64,000 nucleotides of DNA, from contig NZ_LR733413.1 of assembly GCF_902506345.1 (NCBI RefSeq), forward strand, positions 1 to 64,000. Direction: 5' to 3'. The position numbers and the translations under genes were made by a program. The notes beneath the pieces are model-generated. The model did no database searches, was not told the origin of the DNA, and saw only the letters and a program-made list of their open reading frames with translations. The stretch comes from Flavobacterium sp. 9R. GTDB taxonomy: Bacteria; Bacteroidota; Bacteroidia; Flavobacteriales; Flavobacteriaceae. Below are positions 42,145-49,655 of the stretch, piece by piece; position 1 is the stretch's first letter; each line of letters begins with the position of its first letter.

Positions 42145-43848
42145 TTACTCCTTCAATCGACAAGCTTTTACATCGCCATCAACCACAACTTCGGTCATTC
42201 CAAGAGCAGAAAGGTTTTTCATTGCTTTGTCCCATTTTTTACCACTCAATTCGGATTTGATTTTTAGTAAACTAAATTCCATTTGATTGTCATTGGCTTG
42301 TAAAATGGCAACAATTACTTTTTCATCAGCTTCTAATTCTACGGTTGCTTTTTTCTTTTCTGGTCGCATTTGTGGGAACAAAAGCACTTCCTGAATAGAC
42401 GCGTTATTGGTCAAGAACATCATCAAGCGGTCCATTCCAATCCCTAATCCTGAAGTAGGAGGCATTCCGTATTCTAATGCTCTCAAGAAATCTTCGTCAA
42501 TAGTTCCGTTGGCTTCGTCATCACCTTTTTCAGCCAAACGCATTTGGTCTTCAAAACGCTCTCTTTGGTCAATTGGGTCGTTCAATTCTGAGTAGGCATT
42601 AGCGATTTCTTTTCCGCAAACCATCAATTCGAAACGCTCTGTTAATTCTGGATTATCGCGGTGTTCTTTACACAATGGCGACATTTCTTTTGGATAATCA
42701 GTAATGAATGTTGGCTGAATATAATTTCCTTCGCATTTTGCTCCAAAAATTTCGTCAATCAATTTTCCTTTACCCATAGTTTCATCCACTTCAATTCCCA
42801 TACCTTTAGCAGCTTCAAACAATTCGGCTTCGCTTTTTCCAGAAATATCAAAACCTGTGAAGTGTTTAATAGCATCGGTCATTGTTACACGAGCATAAGG
42901 CGCTTTGAAATTGATAGTGTGCTCGCCAAAAGTCACTTCGCTTGTTCCGTTTACAGCTGTTGCGCAATATTCTAATAATTGCTCTGTAAATTCCATCATC
43001 CAGTTGTAGTCTTTGTAGGCTACATAAATTTCCATAGCGGTAAATTCAGGATTATGGGTTCTGTCCATTCCTTCGTTACGGAAATTTTTTGAGAATTCGT
43101 ACACACCATCAAAGCCACCAACGATTAGTCTTTTCAAATACAATTCATTGGCAATTCGCATATACAATGGAATATCCAAAGAGTTGTGATGCGTTATAAA
43201 TGGTCTCGCCGCTGCACCACCAGGAATGGATTGCAACACAGGAGTTTCTACTTCTAAGTACCCAGCTTCGTTAAAGAAAGTTCGCATCGCAGTGAACAAT
43301 TTCGTTCTTTTGATGAACGTTTCTTTTACGTGTTGGTTAACGGTCAAATCTACATAACGCATTCTGTAACGCAATTCAGCATCGTTGAACGCATCGTGAA
43401 TTTTTCCGTCTTCGTCGATTTTTGGTAAGGGTAAAGGACGTAAGGTTTTGCTTAAAAACGTAAATTCATCCACACGGATACATTGTGCACCCACTTTGGT
43501 TGTAAACAATTCTCCTTCAATACCAATAAAATCACCTAAATCGGTTAATTTTTTAAAAACTTGATTGTATAACGTTTTGTCTTCTTCTGGACATAAAACA
43601 TCGCGATTTACGTACAATTGTATACGTCCTTCACTATCTTGTAATTCAGCAAAACAAGCTTTTCCTTGGTCTCTAACGCTCATTAAACGTCCTGCCACAA
43701 TAACTTTCTTGCCTTCTTCAAAACTTTCTTTTACTTGCTTTGAGGTATGATTTACAGGAAAAAGTTGTGCAGGGTAAGGGTTAATTCCTAAATTACGTAG
43801 GCTTTGTAGTTTTTCTCTTCGGATTATTTCTTGTTCTGATAAGGCCAT
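42145..43848 (-). CDS. lysS: Lysine-tRNA ligase (class II)
   Basis: 567 residues, about 60 more than E. coli LysS. OB-fold tRNA-anticodon domain (VIVAGRLMSVRDQGKACFAELQDSEGRIQLYV), then class II motifs: FEVETPVLQSIPGGAAARPFITHHNSLD, ELYLKRLIVGGFDGVYEFSKNFRNEGMDRTHNPEFTAMEIYVAYKDY, and GLGIGMDRLMMFLTN. The C-terminal extra region (VIVAILQANDNQMEFSLLKIKSELSGKKWDKAMKNLSALGMTEVVVDGD) is helical and beyond the canonical end. It charges tRNA-Lys. Its promoter box is at 43871-43878. Confidence 0.96.
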   Translation of the reverse strand: MALSEQEIIRREKLQSLRNLGINPYPAQLFPVNHTSKQVKESFEEGKKVIVAGRLMSVRDQGKACFAELQDSEGRIQLYVNRDVLCPEEDKTLYNQVFKKLTDLGDFIGIEGELFTTKVGAQCIRVDEFTFLSKTLRPLPLPKIDEDGKIHDAFNDAELRYRMRYVDLTVNQHVKETFIKRTKLFTAMRTFFNEAGYLEVETPVLQSIPGGAAARPFITHHNSLDIPLYMRIANELYLKRLIVGGFDGVYEFSKNFRNEGMDRTHNPEFTAMEIYVAYKDYNWMMEFTEQLLEYCATAVNGTSEVTFGEHTINFKAPYARVTMTDAIKHFTGFDISGKSEAELFEAAKGMGIEVDETMGKGKLIDEIFGAKCEGNYIQPTFITDYPKEMSPLCKEHRDNPELTERFELMVCGKEIANAYSELNDPIDQRERFEDQMRLAEKGDDEANGTIDEDFLRALEYGMPPTSGLGIGMDRLMMFLTNNASIQEVLLFPQMRPEKKKATVELEADEKVIVAILQANDNQMEFSLLKIKSELSGKKWDKAMKNLSALGMTEVVVDGDVKACRLKE

Positions 43849-43870
43849 TATGTTCTGAATTTTAAGTCCG

Positions 43871-43878
43871 CAAAGATA
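43871..43878 (-). promoter_or_regulatory. Candidate -7 promoter box (TATCTTTG) for lysS
   Basis: TAnnTTTG match on the minus strand, 22 bp before the lysS ATG, followed by CGGAC. Confidence 0.55.
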
Positions 43879-43998
43879 AGAAAAGAATGCAGACTTCAGA
43901 TTTTAGATTTTAGATTTTTTGGAACAGCTATTTGTCTTTCTGTTATTTTAAAACGAAGAGTTTTTATAAATAAAACATATTGAAAAAATCAAGACATT

Positions 43999-45006
43999 TT
44001 ATTTTTGTTCCGCAATAGTTACTTTATTTAATTTTAAAACTCTTATCACTTGATTGGTGTTGTCAGCCACAAACAAACGATCTTTTAGCAAAGCACAATT
44101 GGTAATAGCGTTAAACGCATTTTCTCCCATAATATCAGAATTGTTGATGGTTGGCGTGTAATTTTGATCTAAAAAAACGTTTTTTGGATACAAACGAATA
44201 TAGTTCGTCCCTTTTATTTTTTCAGTTGTTATAGCCCATTCATCGCTAAAAACCACAGACGACGGAAGGTTGTCCGTTAATGTTTTAGTATTAGGTAAAA
44301 TAGGAATAATCAACGAGCTGGTAGCGTTTTTCTCAATGTCTTTTAGATTGTAATGCAAAAATCCGTTGGCATTTTGTCCAGCAACGATTAAATTTCCATT
44401 GGCGATATCCATCGAATATATTTCTGTGTAGCCTTTTAGGGTGTTTAATTTAGCCATTGGAGCTAAGTTCCAATTACTAGTTTCTGTAATTTGTGCTGTT
44501 TGGAATACCTTAATTGAATTTTCTTTTTCTTTAACAAAAAGAAAACCATCTTTTGCTTTTAGTCCAAATACGTGAACAAAAGTTTGCCACCATTGTCCAT
44601 TTCCAATCGTGTTGATTCCTGATAATGTTTTTTCGTCCAAAACAAAAACTCTAGAATCAATGCTGCCAAGGTAAATGCGGTCATTGTCAATAGAAATCGA
44701 GGATAATTTTGTAAACGGAATCGTGGTAGTTCCTTTTGTATAGCTTTTGAGACTTGAAAGATAAGATAAAGTTGTGGCGTCAAATATTTCAAGAACATCA
44801 CCGTTGCAAATGTATAATTTGTTGTTTGCGATGGTGATGGCGTTAGCTTCTAAAGTACCTTTTCCTCCGATAATTTGATTGGCTTTGATCGTGGTTTCGT
44901 TACTTAAGTAATAATATTGATAATTGGTTGGCTCGTAAACAGCGTCAGAATCTTTACTGCAACAAGCAAAAACAAATACGATGGCTATATATAAAATTTT
45001 TTTCAT
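43999..45006 (-). CDS. Lipoprotein with propeller-like repeats, unknown function
   Basis: 335 residues from ATG 45006, which gives a lipobox signal (LYIAIVFVFACCSKDSD). A start at 45030 overlapping the previous gene is less likely. The mature part has repeats with short beta-strand blocks around I-x-(N/D)-x-x-x-Y/L-(I/L)-C/G-x-G/S (ITIANNKLYICNGDVLEIFDATTLS, SISIDNDRIYLGSIDSRVFVLDEKTLSG, DIANGNLIVAGQNANGF), consistent with a seven-bladed beta-propeller. It probably pairs with the metzincin-like gene upstream, as they are 14 bp apart. Confidence 0.7.
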   Translation of the reverse strand: MKKILYIAIVFVFACCSKDSDAVYEPTNYQYYYLSNETTIKANQIIGGKGTLEANAITIANNKLYICNGDVLEIFDATTLSYLSSLKSYTKGTTTIPFTKLSSISIDNDRIYLGSIDSRVFVLDEKTLSGINTIGNGQWWQTFVHVFGLKAKDGFLFVKEKENSIKVFQTAQITETSNWNLAPMAKLNTLKGYTEIYSMDIANGNLIVAGQNANGFLHYNLKDIEKNATSSLIIPILPNTKTLTDNLPSSVVFSDEWAITTEKIKGTNYIRLYPKNVFLDQNYTPTINNSDIMGENAFNAITNCALLKDRLFVADNTNQVIRVLKLNKVTIAEQK

Positions 45007-45020
45007 AGTAGTAAGTGGTA

Positions 45021-46256
45021 TTAATTCCATTTTCCTTCTCCTTTGTATTTAAGTAAGAAAGGGTTGTTAGCGCTGATTTTGAAAACAGGTTTTTTGTAGT
45101 CTTTTTTGTTTAAATAGGCTGTTTTTGTCCATCCTTTTAGTATTTCAGGGTCAATAAAGGGAAGATCATTTAGGTAAATCAGATATTTATAAAAGAGAGT
45201 GAGCATTTCTTGTTGTCCTCCACCTTCACCACTATTGGCTAAATTGCTACTATGGCTAAATCCAATATGATGTGAATATTCGTGAGACCAAACAGACATT
45301 TCACCTAACCAATGACCTGAGATATACCCAGATTCCCATTGAGAAGCCAAAGGTCCTCCTCCCCAAGCACTTCCGCCTCCTACCATTGCTAGGTAAACGG
45401 TCCTAGAATCTAAGTAATTCCAGTAAATTTTTTCTATTTCTTCCTTGGTGTAATAATCATAAACTCCATTCACATCATCAGTGTTGCCGTGCCAATTTAA
45501 AGCGCCATTTATAGGAGTTCCTGCTAAAGTGGCTTGGTCTTGTTTGTATTTATCAAAATTGGAAAAGGTTTGATAATACAGTGGGTGACTTAAAGCATAG
45601 GAATAATTTATGATCATTGTTATGGCTTCTTTGGCTAAAACGGGGTTCATTGGAAGAAATTTTCCATATTCGTTGATGTGGTAACCATCGTGAAATTGTA
45701 CTAAATGATTGGATTTTATTTTCTTGAATTTGGCAAATAAAGGATCAGTTGAAGTGACAGAAAATTCAATAGATCCGGATGAAAATCCTTCTATTTTATC
45801 GATAGTTACCGTTTTTCCATTTTCTAATAAGTAATCATTTTTGCTAACTACTAAAGGGATTTGATGTACTGAGCGATGAAACGCAGGAATCTTGCTAAAG
45901 TGAAAGAGTACGAATTTGTTTTCGTAATTTGGGAGCTTAGCATAGATATTTACGTCTGTCAAAGCAACTGGCGAATACAATGAAACTTGTACAGAATCCT
46001 TTCCTTTTAGTATGACTTGAAGGGGTTCGTTAACTCGAAACCAACGGTCTTTTTTGTTGTACATTAGGGTTGGGTCTTCATTGTCTTCAAATAGGGTCAT
46101 AGGTTTGTTACCAGCGGGTAAATTGGTAGCGTCAATACTTGATAAATAATTGGGTTGGTAGTTTTTGTAGTTTACTTCGGTTTCGCAATTAGTGAATAAT
46201 GACAAAACAACCAGTAGTAAAAAACAATGCATTGCATTTTTTAGAACTTGATTCAT
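45021..46256 (-). CDS. Putative secreted metzincin-type zinc metallopeptidase lipoprotein
   Basis: 411 residues. Lipobox-like signal (LLLVVLSLFTNC). HEYSHHIGFSH at 325-335 matches HExxHxxGxxH exactly, the zinc-binding site of metzincins, preceded by SGHWLGEMSVWS. After it come GEGGGQQEMLTLFYKYLIY and a C-terminal tail. The N-terminal part (VSLYSPVALTDVNIYAKL, KKIKSNHLVQFHDGYHINEYGKFLPMNPVLAKEAITMIINYSYALSHPLYYQTF) is unfamiliar. I cannot name the family. A downstream lipoprotein gene starts 14 bp after its stop. Confidence 0.7.
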   Translation of the reverse strand: MNQVLKNAMHCFLLLVVLSLFTNCETEVNYKNYQPNYLSSIDATNLPAGNKPMTLFEDNEDPTLMYNKKDRWFRVNEPLQVILKGKDSVQVSLYSPVALTDVNIYAKLPNYENKFVLFHFSKIPAFHRSVHQIPLVVSKNDYLLENGKTVTIDKIEGFSSGSIEFSVTSTDPLFAKFKKIKSNHLVQFHDGYHINEYGKFLPMNPVLAKEAITMIINYSYALSHPLYYQTFSNFDKYKQDQATLAGTPINGALNWHGNTDDVNGVYDYYTKEEIEKIYWNYLDSRTVYLAMVGGGSAWGGGPLASQWESGYISGHWLGEMSVWSHEYSHHIGFSHSSNLANSGEGGGQQEMLTLFYKYLIYLNDLPFIDPEILKGWTKTAYLNKKDYKKPVFKISANNPFLLKYKGEGKWN

Positions 46257-46411
46257 AGGTTAGGTTTAAGATTAAGGGTTTACAAATTTATTTTTTCTTT
46301 TATCATTTGCTCCATCAAAAAGTTTTTTAATTAATGAATTTTATGCTTATTGGACTTGTTAATTAACTATAATTTTGAATGAATGATTACGTTACCTATA
46401 TAAGGTTTTTC

Positions 46412-46419
46412 TTTATATT
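46412..46419 (+). promoter_or_regulatory. Candidate -7 promoter box (TATATTTG) for the first paralogous lipoprotein gene
   Basis: TAnnTTTG match ending only 6 bp before ATG 46426, which would make the transcript nearly leaderless. This spacing is tight and should be treated with caution. Confidence 0.35.
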
Positions 46420-46425
46420 TGAGAT

Positions 46426-47163
46426 ATGAAACGAGTAAGAATTTTTTTGTTGTTTATTTTCGCGTTGCTTTTTTTTAGTTGTCAAGTAACAGAAACCATT
46501 CATTTTAATGAAAACGGTAGTGGAACAATAACTGTAGAAATGCTTCGAATAGAGCAGAGTTATCAGCAATTGGCTGGTGAAGAATACAATAAAGACGAAG
46601 TTTTTGTAGATACCACTTATGTTTTTGATGATTATATTTCGAAATATTCCGAAACTTTTTCTAAGCTTACGCCTGAAGATAAAGCGGTTTTTAATGCATA
46701 CAAAGGCGTGAAAGTGCACACTAAGAAGAATTCTTTTGAAAAGGAATTCCGTACCACCTTTACGCAAAATTTTCTTCAAGCAAATCAAATCGCCGATTTA
46801 TATAAAACACAAGAATATGTTAGTGATATTGTTCATAATTATGCGTTAAGTGCCGAAGAGCATTATTATAAAGTTGCTTTTCAATTATCTTCAAATGAGT
46901 TCAAAAGAATGGTAACCATAATCGATGAAGAGCATTTGAAAAGAGAACAAGCCACAATCAACAACTACAAGAAGCAGCTTGGTGACAAGAAAATGCATCA
47001 AAGAATAACGCTTAGTTATCATTTTACGAAAAACATAAAATCCGTTTCAATTCCTAATGCCAAAGTCAGTCCTGATAAGAAATCAGTTGAAATAACTTTT
47101 GGTTTGCTGGAAAGTTTATTTGACCCCATTAGCACATCAGTTGTAATCGTTTTTGAAGAATAA
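46426..47163 (+). CDS. Lipoprotein, paralogue 1
   Basis: 245 residues, lipobox signal (IFALLFFSC, then QVTETIHFNENGSGTITVEMLRIEQSYQ). The start of the mature part, C-x-VTE-x-I-x-x-x-x-x-GSG-x-x-x-V, is shared with the next gene. Long helical middle and an end with VSPDKKSVEITFGLLESLF. No known family is recognised. Ends with strands like YHFTKNIKSVSIPNA that are also seen in the paralogue (YHFAKPVKKVSNTAA). Confidence 0.7.
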   Translation: MKRVRIFLLFIFALLFFSCQVTETIHFNENGSGTITVEMLRIEQSYQQLAGEEYNKDEVFVDTTYVFDDYISKYSETFSKLTPEDKAVFNAYKGVKVHTKKNSFEKEFRTTFTQNFLQANQIADLYKTQEYVSDIVHNYALSAEEHYYKVAFQLSSNEFKRMVTIIDEEHLKREQATINNYKKQLGDKKMHQRITLSYHFTKNIKSVSIPNAKVSPDKKSVEITFGLLESLFDPISTSVVIVFEE

Positions 47164-47308
47164 TTGTATAGATGAATAAAGATTTTTTCTTCTATGAAGT
47201 ATGGTTTGGGTTTTAGTATCTTTGGCACAGATAAAAAGATTGGTAGGAAATACATACCTATATATTAAAGTAGCTACTTTTTACCACTTTCACATAAAAA
47301 TAGTACAT

Positions 47309-48052
47309 ATGAAATCGATAATGTTTTTAATCTTGGGTGTGACGTTGCTATTAACGAGTTGTACAGTTACAGAAAATATTTATGTAGAAGCTGATGGCTC
47401 GGGAAACTTTAATGTTGATTTAGATGGTTCAAGTTTAATGGCAATGATGCCAAAAGATTCTTTGAAAAACGAGAAGAGCATTGACTCTACTTTTACTTTT
47501 AAACAACTTTTAGCGGATAATAAGGACAGTATTGCAAAATTGCCAATTTCGGAGCAACAGCAACTGAAAAAATTAGAAAATTTCAATATGCGTATGCAAA
47601 TGAATCAAGAGCAAAAGCAGTTTTTGTTTTCGTTGCAAACTAATTTCAAGAACGTCTCAGAATTACAAGATGCAATGGTTGCTATTAATGCAATGAGTTC
47701 ACTTCAAAACAAAGTCAATAAAACTAATGAGTTTGGTGCTGGTGTTCCTGCTGATGGTTTTGCGAATAACAATGCAGTTGTATCTTATAGTTTTAAAGGA
47801 AATAAATTTAAACGAACTGCAGCTTTGAATACCTCTAAAAGAGTAGTGCCAAATGAGGAAACTGCCGAAATGAATAAAATGATTTTTGCTTCTTCAAATT
47901 ATATAGTAAAATATCATTTTGCAAAACCTGTTAAGAAAGTTTCTAATACTGCTGCAATGTTTAGCGAAGACAGAAAAACCATTACCATTCAATACCCCTT
48001 TTCAGAATATATGGATGCTCCTGAAAAAATGAATATTGAAGTAGAATTTTAG
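47309..48052 (+). CDS. Lipoprotein, paralogue 2
   Basis: 247 residues from ATG 47309 (MKSIMFLILGVTLLLTSC); the longer frame opens at 47201 but lacks a signal-like start. The mature N-terminus, TVTENIYVEADGSGNFNVDLDGSS, matches the previous gene's pattern, as does YHFAKPVKKVSNTAAMFSEDRKTITIQYPFSEYM near the end. The pair probably arose by tandem duplication. Function unknown. It ends 10 bp before lipB. Confidence 0.7.
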   Translation: MKSIMFLILGVTLLLTSCTVTENIYVEADGSGNFNVDLDGSSLMAMMPKDSLKNEKSIDSTFTFKQLLADNKDSIAKLPISEQQQLKKLENFNMRMQMNQEQKQFLFSLQTNFKNVSELQDAMVAINAMSSLQNKVNKTNEFGAGVPADGFANNNAVVSYSFKGNKFKRTAALNTSKRVVPNEETAEMNKMIFASSNYIVKYHFAKPVKKVSNTAAMFSEDRKTITIQYPFSEYMDAPEKMNIEVEF

Positions 48053-48062
48053 AAAATAGAAA

Positions 48063-48770
48063 ATGAATAAAAATATCCAACTTCAAGATTTAGGCAGTAA
48101 AGATTATAAGGCAACTTGGGAATACCAAGAAGAATTGTTTAAAGGAATTGTCGATTTAAAAATTCAAAATAGGAGAGAGGAAACAAATTATCCTACACCT
48201 AATTATTTGCTCTTTGTAGAACATCCTCATGTCTATACTTTAGGTAAAAGTGGTGATATGACTAATTTGCTTTTAAATCAAGAACAATTAGAAGCAAAAG
48301 GGGCTACTTTTTATAAAATCAATCGTGGTGGAGATATTACATATCATGGACCAGGGCAAATTGTGGGATATCCTATTTTAGATTTAGAAAACTTTTTTTC
48401 GGATATTCATAAATATTTACGTTTTCTCGAAGAAGCTATTATTCTTACCTTACAAGAGTATGGTTTAGAATGCGGTAGAAGCGAGGGTGAAACCGGTGTT
48501 TGGTTAGGAGTTGGTACTCCTTTTGCGAGAAAAATTTGTGCAATGGGTGTTCGTGCTTCCCGTTGGGTGACTATGCATGGTTTTGCTTTAAATGTAAATG
48601 TTGATTTAGGCTATTTTGATAATATCATTCCATGTGGCATTCGAGGAAAGGCTGTTACTTCTTTGAATGTAGAACTTGGAGTAGAAGTTGTAGATGAGAA
48701 TGAAGTGAAAGCAAAAATCCTAAAGCACTTTGCTGCGTTATTCGAATGTGAGTTTTCGGAACAGCACTAA
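48063..48770 (+). CDS. lipB: Octanoyltransferase (lipoate biosynthesis)
   Basis: 235 residues, usual length. YLLFVEHPHVYTLGKSGDMTNLLL, FYKINRGGDITYHGPGQIVGYPILDL, CAMGVRASRWVTMHGFALNVN and the catalytic Cys in IIPCGIRGKAVTSL. The active-site Lys of LipB is not placed in the usual GRGGGxTyHGPGQ context by eye, but ARKICAMGVR fits the family. It transfers octanoyl from ACP to lipoyl domains. It is 10 bp after the lipoprotein gene, and may be co-transcribed. Confidence 0.94.
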   Translation: MNKNIQLQDLGSKDYKATWEYQEELFKGIVDLKIQNRREETNYPTPNYLLFVEHPHVYTLGKSGDMTNLLLNQEQLEAKGATFYKINRGGDITYHGPGQIVGYPILDLENFFSDIHKYLRFLEEAIILTLQEYGLECGRSEGETGVWLGVGTPFARKICAMGVRASRWVTMHGFALNVNVDLGYFDNIIPCGIRGKAVTSLNVELGVEVVDENEVKAKILKHFAALFECEFSEQH

Positions 48771-48797
48771 TAAATAGAAAGAAGCATCATTCTAAGT

Positions 48798-49457
48798 TTA
48801 TAAATCCAAGCTGAGTTGTTCAGGCAATAATCTGAAACTCATTCTGTGGTATTTGGTTACACCATATTTTTTTATGGCTTCTCGATGTTCTTGAGTAGGG
48901 TAGCCCTTATTCTTTTTCCAATTATACATAGGAAACTCTTCATGAATCCGATTCATATATTCGTCCCTATATGTTTTAGCCAAAACGGATGCAGCAGCTA
49001 TACTTAGGTATTTTCCATCTCCTTTTATTATACTCGCATTGGGTAGTGTGCTTAAAAAACGAATTTCTTCATCAGTAAATATTTTAATCCCTTTTTTGAT
49101 AATTCCTCTTTTGGGTATAAAAGGAGCATTGCCATCTATTATAACTGCTGATGGTTTTGGGTTCAATTTTACCACGCATTCTTGCATTGCTTTTATGGAT
49201 GCATTCAGGATATTGATTTCATCAATTTCAAGTGGCTCAATGTGTGTCACACTATACGTTATAGCCTCATTTTCTATTACAACTCTAAGTTTTTCTCGCG
49301 TTTTCTCTGTTAATTGTTTGCTATCATTAAGTAAAGAATTGTTAAAATGTAAGGGAAGTATTACGGAAGAAGCAGTTACAGGCCCCGCTAAACAGCCTCT
49401 ACCAGCCTCGTCACTGCCCGACTCTAAATTTCCCGTTAAAAAAAAAGGTTTTAGCAT
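48798..49457 (-). CDS. rnhB: Ribonuclease HII
   Basis: 219 residues. The catalytic acidic residues are in [25 protein letters not shown], then [52 protein letters not shown] and [34 protein letters not shown], all typical of RNase HII. It removes ribonucleotides from DNA. Convergent with lipB; the gap is 27 bp. No clear hairpin was seen between them. Confidence 0.95.
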   Translation of the reverse strand: MLKPFFLTGNLESGSDEAGRGCLAGPVTASSVILPLHFNNSLLNDSKQLTEKTREKLRVVIENEAITYSVTHIEPLEIDEINILNASIKAMQECVVKLNPKPSAVIIDGNAPFIPKRGIIKKGIKIFTDEEIRFLSTLPNASIIKGDGKYLSIAAASVLAKTYRDEYMNRIHEEFPMYNWKKNKGYPTQEHREAIKKYGVTKYHRMSFRLLPEQLSLDL

Positions 49458-49655
49458 TAAATTTTTTTTGGCAAAAATATTGTTTTATTCGCTATTATTT
49501 TTCGTTTATAAACTTTTTTGTTGAGAATTATTTAAAATTTTCACAATTAGATATTGTTTTCTAAACATTTCTTAATGGATTTATTTTGCTATTTGTTTGG
49601 TATATTAAGATTTTATTGTGATTTTTGTTGCATAACTAATTCAAACAATAATAAT

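Noticed and set aside
43886..43918. Short direct repeats AGATTTTAGATTTTAGATTTTT upstream of lysS
   Set aside because: Only two to three units of simple AT-rich sequence; could be an operator but there is nothing to support that.
46396..46788. 130-residue minus-strand frame
   Set aside because: Antisense to the first paralogous lipoprotein and covers its promoter; low-complexity composition.
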